Assembly: GCA_016787345.1 (NCBI GenBank)
Contig: JAEUUU010000057.1
Span: 1 to 46,297 of the forward strand
DNA: 46,297 nucleotides
From: Saprospiraceae bacterium
GTDB taxonomy: Bacteria > Bacteroidota > Bacteroidia > Chitinophagales > Saprospiraceae
Direction: 5' to 3'
The position numbers and the translations under genes were made by a program. Numbering within the stretch: the first letter of the stretch is position 1; each line of letters begins with the position of its first letter. Under the pieces are notes generated by a model. It was not told the DNA's origin and ran no database searches. It worked only from the letters and a program-made list of their open reading frames with translations. Below, one piece after another: positions 35,888 through 42,134 of this stretch.

Positions 35888-36192
35888 ATTGATTCGATTG
35901 ATACGATTGTGACGATTGATTCGATTGGCCTCCCCCAGCCCCTCCACAGGAGGGGAGCGGCGTAGTAAGTTTTTGTTGGTTGATTTTCAATGATTTACGA
36001 ATTGTCTGCAAAGGAGTTTCTGGTTTTATAGTGAAATATTGAAAGGCAAAACCGAACGAACCATACGAATCAATTACAAAGCACTGAAATTCAATCAAAA
36101 ACTCCTTCAGATCCGCTCCCCTCCTTTGGAGGGGCTGGGGGAGGCCAATCGAATCAATCGTCACAATCGAACCAATCGTATCAATCGAATCA
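35888..36192. repeat. Foldback (long inverted repeat) element, MITE-like
   Basis: Left arm 35888-35960 and right arm 36113-36192 are near-perfect reverse complements; the right arm has a ~9-bp extra unit and one loop substitution. Each arm holds a CCCCTCC...GGAGGGG mini-hairpin and tandem ~9-10-bp AATCGnnnC-type repeats. A ~150-bp AT-rich spacer (35961-36112) carries no recognisable gene. The element fills the convergent gap between the sigma factor and the SDR gene, and its right end touches the SDR stop codon (TGA, 36190-36192). Confidence 0.8.
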
Positions 36193-36975
36193 CAAACTCC
36201 TCGTCCTCCCCCCGTCCACCGGCAGATTGATGCCGTGGATATAAGCCGCGGCCGGACTGGCCAGGAAGGCGACGGCTGCCGCGACCTCGGCAGGGGCGGC
36301 AAAACGCCGGAGGGGTACATGTGTTTTGAATTGCTCGGCAACCGCCTCGGGGCTTTGTCCGCTGTTGGCCGCCCGTTTTTGAATGATCTCGTCGAGCCGC
36401 CCGGTGGCGGTGTAACCCGGCAGCACGTTGTTGACCGTGATGCCGAAACGGCCTACTTCATTGGCCCATGTTTTGGCCCAGGAAGCCACCGCCCAGCGGG
36501 TGGTATTAGACACGCCGAGGTTGTCGAGCGGCTCTTTCACCGAGGTGCTGATGATGTTGATGATACGGCCATACCCGGCGGCTTTCATGCCAGGCAGTAC
36601 GGCCTGCGCCAACAACTGATTGCAAATCAGGTGATTGTGATAGGCTTCCAGGAAGTTTTTGGGCAAAGCCTCGGTGATCGGCCCTGCCGGCGGCCCGCCG
36701 GTGTTGTTGACCAGAATATGTATCGGGCGTTCCGAAACCAGGGCGCTGACCCGGCTCGCGAGCGTCTGGCTGTCGGAAAAATCGGCGACCACATAGTCGT
36801 GCTGCTGCCCCTGCGAGGTGTCGAGCATGTGCAGGGTTTCGATCAGCTTGCTGTCGGTGCGGGCCATGACGAACACGTTGGCGCCAAGGGCCGCCAGTTC
36901 GATGGCCACGGCCTGACCGATGCCGGCCGACGCGCCGCCGACCAGGGCGTTTTTGTGGAGGAGAGAAAGGTTCAT
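36190..36975 (-). CDS. SDR-family oxidoreductase with non-canonical active site
   Basis: 261 aa, classical SDR length. The cofactor motif GGASAGIG (13-20) and the NNTGG motif are present, as is the C-terminal GxxLPVDGG. Where the family has YxxxK, this protein reads SNTTR (NLGVSNTTRWAVASWAKTW), so the catalytic Tyr and Lys appear replaced. This matches a 3-oxoacyl-ACP-reductase-like subgroup rather than a sequencing error, but activity is uncertain. The start lies 1 bp after the stop of the GSCFA gene, so the two are operonic. The last codon and stop lie at the foldback element. Confidence 0.88.
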   Translation of the reverse strand: MNLSLLHKNALVGGASAGIGQAVAIELAALGANVFVMARTDSKLIETLHMLDTSQGQQHDYVVADFSDSQTLASRVSALVSERPIHILVNNTGGPPAGPITEALPKNFLEAYHNHLICNQLLAQAVLPGMKAAGYGRIINIISTSVKEPLDNLGVSNTTRWAVASWAKTWANEVGRFGITVNNVLPGYTATGRLDEIIQKRAANSGQSPEAVAEQFKTHVPLRRFAAPAEVAAAVAFLASPAAAYIHGINLPVDGGRTRSL

Positions 36976-36976
36976 G

Positions 36977-37966
36977 TTACTGGATGATGTGCTGAAAATG
37001 AGCCAGTTCGGCGGTAAAATCGAGTTGGGGAAATTCGTTTTGCAGACCTTCGATCAAATCGATCTGCTTGCGGGCAAATTGCCGGTGTTCGGCCGAATCG
37101 GGCCGGAACGGCCGGTGTTGCACCGCCGATTGCAATTGCCGCAGCCGCTGTAACAGCTGCAAGGTAGCGGGTGAAAAATAGGTTTCTGAAAATTTTTGCC
37201 AGATATAATCCTGCGCCTGCCCGCTGGGGTGGCTCAGGTCGGGCTGGTAAAAACGATAGTCGCGCAGGTCGTCGAGCAGGAGCTCGTAAGCCGGGAAATA
37301 GGATACGAAAGGCAGTCGTTCGCACAATTCGGCACAGGCCAGCACCAGCACGGCCTTGCTGCGCTGGTTGGCCACTGGACCCTTGCGCAGATGCCGGATG
37401 GGGCTCACCGTCAGGATTACCCGCAGCCCGGGTTCCCGCTGGTGCAGGCCTTGCAAAATATCAATTAATTGCGCAACCGTTTCGTCTACGTCCAGCCGTC
37501 GTTCGTGAAAAAGCGCTGCCGGCGCTTTGTGGCAATTGGCTACGATCATGCCGTTTCCTTGAAGACTGAACACGTCGGCGGTACCCAGGGTGAGCAACAA
37601 GCGGTTGGTTTGGCGCAAAAAAGCGGCGGCTTGCCGGTACGCCTCGTTCAGGCGGCTGAGCGCGATGTCGCGGTCGGGGTCCGACAAACTGCCGTGGTGC
37701 TCCCAGCCATGCCAGAGGCCGGCGTGCTCCGCCAGTTCATCGGTCGTAAACGGTCGGTTGCCCACCAGCAGGCGTTCGAGGCTTCGGGCGATCGATACCG
37801 GATTGTACACGATACCGAATGGATTGACCAGGGCGTCGAACTTTGCAGCGGCCAGCCGGGCGCCAATATTATCCGTAAAACAGGAGCCCAGGAGCAGCAG
37901 CTTGTCGGTATGTGAAAGCCCGAAAAATGCTTTTTCTACGGGGAATGTACTTCGAAAGGTTTCCAT
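36977..37966 (-). CDS. GSCFA-domain protein
   Basis: 329 aa. The defining motif is visible as KLLLLGSCFTDNIGARL near residue 20, with FDALVNPFGIVYNPVSIARS after it. The GSCFA family is related to SGNH-type hydrolases and its function is unknown. RVILTVSPIRHLRKG and FPAYELLLDDLRDYRFYQPD continue the family. The ATG at 37966 (METFRSTFPV) was chosen because the longer frame overlaps the divergent gene at 38003 and adds no family sequence. Cytosolic. One base separates it from the SDR start. Confidence 0.9.
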   Translation of the reverse strand: METFRSTFPVEKAFFGLSHTDKLLLLGSCFTDNIGARLAAAKFDALVNPFGIVYNPVSIARSLERLLVGNRPFTTDELAEHAGLWHGWEHHGSLSDPDRDIALSRLNEAYRQAAAFLRQTNRLLLTLGTADVFSLQGNGMIVANCHKAPAALFHERRLDVDETVAQLIDILQGLHQREPGLRVILTVSPIRHLRKGPVANQRSKAVLVLACAELCERLPFVSYFPAYELLLDDLRDYRFYQPDLSHPSGQAQDYIWQKFSETYFSPATLQLLQRLRQLQSAVQHRPFRPDSAEHRQFARKQIDLIEGLQNEFPQLDFTAELAHFQHIIQ

Positions 37967-38002
37967 GCCCGCAAACTTGCTACTTTTACGGCTCTTTTCA
38001 CT

Positions 38003-39340
38003 ATGCGCCGCCCTGGCATGAGTTTTTTCGAGCGACTTTTCGGCAATTTTTCCGGACAAAAACAACCTCAGCCCGACATCGTCTTCGGGCGGTATACCGA
38101 TGCCTATAAAAAGCCGGAGCAACTGGAAGCGTGGAATCGCGCCTGCCAATTGTTTGAAGAGGGGCAGGTGCTCGACGCATACAGGTCGTTTTTTCAATAC
38201 CTCCGCGACGACGCCGTCGACAACGTGCGCTGGAGCGACAATCAGGATACCTTGCACTTCGAATTCCGGCAGGGCTCCCGTAAAATCACCGGTTTGGCCA
38301 ATGCGGAAAAACTGCAGGCTGAAAGCCTAATCGCCCGGGCCGACGACCTCAATGTGGGCTTTCTGCGACGCCTCATGGAAGCCAATTTCGCCCTGAAATT
38401 TTGCCGCTATGCCCTGAGCCCCGACAATGCCCTGGCCATCGTGTTTGATACCTCCACACAAGACGGCTCCCCGCTGAAAATACAGCAGGCCCTGCGCGAA
38501 CTGGCTATTCACGCCGACAAACAGGACGACCTGCTGCTCGACGAGTTCAAAACCCTGCAAGCCCTCGAATCGGAGGTAACCGAACTGCCGGAAGCGGAGA
38601 AAGAAGCCAAATACAACTACCTGCGCCAGCAAATCGAAGGGGCTTTTGCCGTGTTCGAACGCGCCAAACCCGACCCCAACCAATACCCGGGCGGTTATGC
38701 CTACCTCTTCCTGTCCCTGGCCTTTCGCCTCGATTACCTCGTGCGGCCCGAGGGATTTATGATGGATGCCCTTGAAAAAATGCACGGCGTATATTTTGTC
38801 AAAGACGACCGAACGCCACAACGCAAAGTGCTCCAGCTGCGCCAGAATTTCCAGCAATTGTACGAGCGTCCCCGCGACGATTTTTTCAAGGAATTCTACC
38901 GCACCCGCGCTACTTTTGGTATCAATCAGGCCGTCAACCACGACCGCATCACAGCCCTGATCGATGGCGAATTGCCCAATATGGACTGGCAATTGCAGCA
39001 AAACCACACCGAACTGGCACTCGCAATTCCACAATACATCGCAGGCTATGCCTTGTTTCATTACGTGCCGCCGCCGCCCGATCGCGACTTTTTTCACCTG
39101 TTTTTCCAAATTACAGAGCAGGCCTACTTCACCGCCCTCGGCTTCCGGATCGATTTCCTCGACACCAACGGCCTGCCCGAACGCCGGGCCGTGCAGGCTG
39201 CCGTGAAACAAATACTCGATACCCACAAGGCAAAATATCCCAAACTGAAAGTCGATTTTAATCAATTGAATTTCAGTTCAATGCCTTTGTTTGCCAAGAC
39301 CTGGCTCGAAATGGTCCGCAATCTCGACCTCAGCCCCTGA
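38003..39340 (+). CDS. Uncharacterised cytosolic protein with YbjN/CesT-like segment
   Basis: 445 aa, no signal peptide. Function not recognised. The N-terminus (MSFFERLFGNF, Met at 38018 is an alternative start) is amphipathic. Residues ~110-182 (LMEANFALKFCRYALSPDNA ... ELAIHADKQDDLLLDEF) align by eye with the C-terminal region of the adjacent protease (LLRENYAHEGITFSVHEQDI ... FEKADHYDNILVEQF), and both resemble YbjN/type III chaperone-like folds; this is a tentative reading. It lies 16 bp upstream of the protease gene, so the two form an operon. A promoter-like TACTTTTA lies at 37981-37988. Confidence 0.75.
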   Translation: MRRPGMSFFERLFGNFSGQKQPQPDIVFGRYTDAYKKPEQLEAWNRACQLFEEGQVLDAYRSFFQYLRDDAVDNVRWSDNQDTLHFEFRQGSRKITGLANAEKLQAESLIARADDLNVGFLRRLMEANFALKFCRYALSPDNALAIVFDTSTQDGSPLKIQQALRELAIHADKQDDLLLDEFKTLQALESEVTELPEAEKEAKYNYLRQQIEGAFAVFERAKPDPNQYPGGYAYLFLSLAFRLDYLVRPEGFMMDALEKMHGVYFVKDDRTPQRKVLQLRQNFQQLYERPRDDFFKEFYRTRATFGINQAVNHDRITALIDGELPNMDWQLQQNHTELALAIPQYIAGYALFHYVPPPPDRDFFHLFFQITEQAYFTALGFRIDFLDTNGLPERRAVQAAVKQILDTHKAKYPKLKVDFNQLNFSSMPLFAKTWLEMVRNLDLSP

Positions 39341-39356
39341 AACCTGATACACCGGT

Positions 39357-40448
39357 ATGAACAATGACTTTGTAGACATTTACCGCGACGTGATCGTCCA
39401 GATCGCCACCCCCAACAGCACGGGGACGGGCTTTTATTTGAAAAATCCCGGACTGATCGTAACCAACCATCACGTGGTGGAGGGCAACCGGAAAGCAATC
39501 GTGGAAGGCGCCCGTTTCAAAAAACAACTGGCCCGGGTATTGTATGCCGACCGCAAATACGATCTGGCGTTTCTCGAAGGCCCTGGCGATCATATCGCCG
39601 ACCTGCCCGAAGTGCGGCTCGGCATCGGCAAAGCCCTGCGCGAACGCGACCCGGTCACGGCGCTCGGCCACCCCTTCGGTCTGAAATTCTCGGTCAAAAC
39701 CGGCATCGTTTCCAATACCCGCGAGATGCTCAACAGCATCCCCTACCTGCATATCGATGCGGCCCTCAATCCCGGCAACTCCGGCGGCCCGCTGGTCGAC
39801 AACGAAGGCGAAATCGTGGGCGTGAATACCTTCGTAATCCGCGACGGCGACAACATCGGATTTTCCCTTCCGGTCCAGTTTCTGAGCGAAACCCTCGGCG
39901 AGTTCAAGGCCGCCAACACGGACAATGCCAGCCGATGCACCGGCTGCGGCAATGTGGTGACCACCCAAACCGTCGACAACCAGCATTGTACGTTCTGCGG
40001 CCATCGCATCCAGTTGCCCGGGAATGTCGAAGAATACGTGCCCTCGGGCGTCTCCCGCACCATCGAGGCCATCATTGCACAAACCGGCCACGACGTCGCG
40101 CTCAGCCGGGGCGGCCCCAATGCCTGGGAAATTCGGCAAGGCAGCGCCCGCATCAATATCGCTTACCACGACCGCACCGGCCTGATGACGGCCGACGCCA
40201 TCCTCTGCGAATTGCCGAAAACAAACATCAAACCGCTGTACGAATACCTGTTGCGCGAAAACTATGCGCATGAGGGCATCACGTTCAGCGTGCACGAACA
40301 GGATATTGTGCTGTCGTTGCTCATCTACGACCGCTATCTCAACGAAGAAAGCGGCCTGCGGCTCCTGCAAACCATTTTTGAAAAAGCCGATCACTACGAC
40401 AATATTCTGGTGGAACAATTCGGCGCTACCTGGAAATCGGAAGACTGA
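39357..40448 (+). CDS. Cytosolic HtrA/DegP-like serine protease with zinc ribbon and C-terminal YbjN-like domain
   Basis: 363 aa. Chymotrypsin-fold protease domain at 1-185 with triad His39 (VTNHHVV), Asp69 (KYDLAFLE) and Ser142 (NPGNSGGPLV). There is no signal peptide or membrane anchor and no PDZ domain, unlike typical HtrA proteins, so it should act in the cytosol. A four-Cys zinc ribbon follows (Cys194, 197, 211, 214; CTGCGNVVTTQT ... HCTFCGHRI), then a ~130-residue domain resembling YbjN/CesT chaperone folds and the partner encoded 16 bp upstream. Likely a regulatory or quality-control protease whose client is recognised through that domain (inference). Confidence 0.88.
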   Translation: MNNDFVDIYRDVIVQIATPNSTGTGFYLKNPGLIVTNHHVVEGNRKAIVEGARFKKQLARVLYADRKYDLAFLEGPGDHIADLPEVRLGIGKALRERDPVTALGHPFGLKFSVKTGIVSNTREMLNSIPYLHIDAALNPGNSGGPLVDNEGEIVGVNTFVIRDGDNIGFSLPVQFLSETLGEFKAANTDNASRCTGCGNVVTTQTVDNQHCTFCGHRIQLPGNVEEYVPSGVSRTIEAIIAQTGHDVALSRGGPNAWEIRQGSARINIAYHDRTGLMTADAILCELPKTNIKPLYEYLLRENYAHEGITFSVHEQDIVLSLLIYDRYLNEESGLRLLQTIFEKADHYDNILVEQFGATWKSED

Positions 40449-40482
40449 TCCAGACCTTTTTTACCCTAAACCATTACCTGCC

Positions 40483-41247
40483 ATGAGAATTCAACTGTTT
40501 TTTTTGAGCGCTCTTGTGGCGCTGGCAGCCTGCACGGAAAGCGGCCAGCCCAACACGTCTCAAACCGCGATCGCCCAAAAAATTGCCGGCCAATACCAGG
40601 GCGTGACGCCCTGCGCCGATTGCGAAGGCATAGAATATTTGCTTACGCTCAATGCCGACTTTACCTATCTGGGCGCCATGATGTACCGCGGCAAAGCCGC
40701 CCCACCCGTGCCGCTGACCGGCAAATGGTCGTTTGTCGCCAACAACAAAATCAAACTCGACTTTACCCCGCCGGAAGGGATGAACCAGTTCGAAATCGGC
40801 GAAAACCACCTGATGATGCTCGATCAGCAGGGCCAGCGCATCAGCGGCGAAGAGGCCGACCGCTACGTGCTCTGGAAAGAGGGTTTTGCCCCGAAAACGA
40901 CCGGAAACGACCCCTTTGCCGAACGGCGCGCGGCTGGCATCGATTTCGTCGGTATGGGCACCGAGCCGTTCTGGAGCCTGGAACTGGATTTTGAAAAAAA
41001 CTTCCGCTTCGTGCCCATGTCGGGCGACAGCCTCGAATTGCCGGCCTCGGCCGTGCAGGAAAAAGGCGGTGTTTGGCGCTACGAATCCAAAGCCGGTACC
41101 GCGCGGCTCGACGTAGAGATCAAAAAAGAAACCTGCTCCGACGGTATGAGCGATAATGTGTACGAATACGCCGTCACGCTGCGGGTCAATGGAGAAGAGT
41201 ACAAAGGCTGTGGCGTGTTGTTGCAAGGGGCCCTGGGCCAGCAGTGA
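40483..41247 (+). CDS. NlpE-like lipoprotein with COG3650-type C-terminal domain
   Basis: 254 aa. Lipoprotein signal ends LVALAAC (Cys17). The N-terminal domain carries the NlpE motif YQGVTPCADCEGIEYLLTL (copper-resistance/envelope-stress NlpE N-domain, CxxC). The C-terminal half has GMGTEPFWSLEL and CSDGMSDNVYEYAVTL, seen in COG3650-type proteins. It is outer-membrane or periplasmic; copper binding is possible but not shown. The ATG at 40483 was chosen for the clean lipobox; the longer frame overlaps the protease gene. It lies 34 bp after the protease, on the same strand. Confidence 0.88.
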   Translation: MRIQLFFLSALVALAACTESGQPNTSQTAIAQKIAGQYQGVTPCADCEGIEYLLTLNADFTYLGAMMYRGKAAPPVPLTGKWSFVANNKIKLDFTPPEGMNQFEIGENHLMMLDQQGQRISGEEADRYVLWKEGFAPKTTGNDPFAERRAAGIDFVGMGTEPFWSLELDFEKNFRFVPMSGDSLELPASAVQEKGGVWRYESKAGTARLDVEIKKETCSDGMSDNVYEYAVTLRVNGEEYKGCGVLLQGALGQQ

Positions 41248-41250
41248 TAC

Positions 41251-41272
41251 CTAGTGCCGGATGCGGCACTAG
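41251..41272. terminator. Short hairpin shared by two convergent genes
   Basis: A perfect 9-bp stem CTAGTGCCG / CGGCACTAG with loop GATG, 3 bp after the NlpE-like stop. The stop codon of the convergent DCC gene (TAG, 41271-41269) is inside the stem. Bidirectional terminator role is likely. Confidence 0.6.
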
Positions 41273-41952
41273 CCGAACAACAACTTCCTTCTATTTATCC
41301 ACATGCCAAGCGATACGGCCAGTGCAAATACCTGCGCCACAGGGTGCGTCGGCAACAGGCTGATCAGCAGCGCATTGGCCAGCATCAGGGTCGCCCAATG
41401 GCCCAGAAAGTCCATTTTCCGTTTCGCAAACAATATTCCCGCGAGCAGCGCCGAATGTATCCCGGTAGTTGCCAGGACCAGGCCCGAACCGCTTAGCGCC
41501 TGAGGCAGCAGGATGGCCGAACTCCCGGCAAAAGCCAGCCCGATGTACAACCAGCGGTAAAACAGATTGAAATCGGGCGCACAGTCGAAACCCTGCGCTG
41601 GCGGACGGCTGCCGGCAATGATCCGACGGTTGTAGGTAATGATTTGGTACAATTGACGCACAACCGCCCGAAACGGCCCAAATCGGAACAGCGGCCTGAA
41701 CACCGGAAACCGGTTGCCGAGAATCAGGAACAGCGCATCCAGTCCATACAAGGTCGTACCCGTACGGGTATCGTGCAACGGAATCTCGTGCCGCGCCCGA
41801 TCGAGGTCGATCCGGCTCAATATCTCCGGCGAAACCTCGGAAAAGCCGCCGCGGTGTTGCAGCCAGCCGAACCGGACAAACCCGGCTGTGTACGCTTTGC
41901 AAAGCGGGCATACATCGTCGTATACCATCACTTGGTCTTCCATTTCAGCCAT
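41269..41952 (-). CDS. DCC-family (DUF393) thiol-disulfide-type membrane protein
   Basis: 227 aa. The N-terminus carries the DCC signature YDDVCPLCKAYT, a thioredoxin-like CxxC motif. The C-terminal ~90 residues contain about three hydrophobic segments (WLYIGLAFAGSSAILLPQAL, GLVLATTGIHSALLAGILFA, HPVAQVFALAVSLGMWI). Function unknown beyond a likely redox or DUF393 role. The stop TAG lies in the 41251-41272 hairpin. Minus strand, convergent with the NlpE-like gene. Confidence 0.85.
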   Translation of the reverse strand: MAEMEDQVMVYDDVCPLCKAYTAGFVRFGWLQHRGGFSEVSPEILSRIDLDRARHEIPLHDTRTGTTLYGLDALFLILGNRFPVFRPLFRFGPFRAVVRQLYQIITYNRRIIAGSRPPAQGFDCAPDFNLFYRWLYIGLAFAGSSAILLPQALSGSGLVLATTGIHSALLAGILFAKRKMDFLGHWATLMLANALLISLLPTHPVAQVFALAVSLGMWINRRKLLFG

Positions 41953-42071
41953 AACAGGTGTTTTTTTATTCCAAACGGCTGGAGGATACTTATGTTTTCA
42001 ATTTTTTTTGAAAATTTAAAAAATAAAAAACATTTGATTGCGACCGGGCATTTTCCGCTCATTTTACCCAC

Positions 42072-42105
42072 AAAAAAAACCGGGGCAACACTTGCGTCGC
42101 CCCGG
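42072..42105 (-). terminator. Intrinsic terminator after the 42135-45032 T9SS gene
   Basis: On the minus strand CCGGGGC (42105-42099) pairs with GCCCCGG (42086-42080), followed by a T8 run (42079-42072). It lies 30 bp after the gene's stop. Confidence 0.85.
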
Positions 42106-42134
42106 CTTCCGGATGGTTTTTTGAGAGGAAAAAA

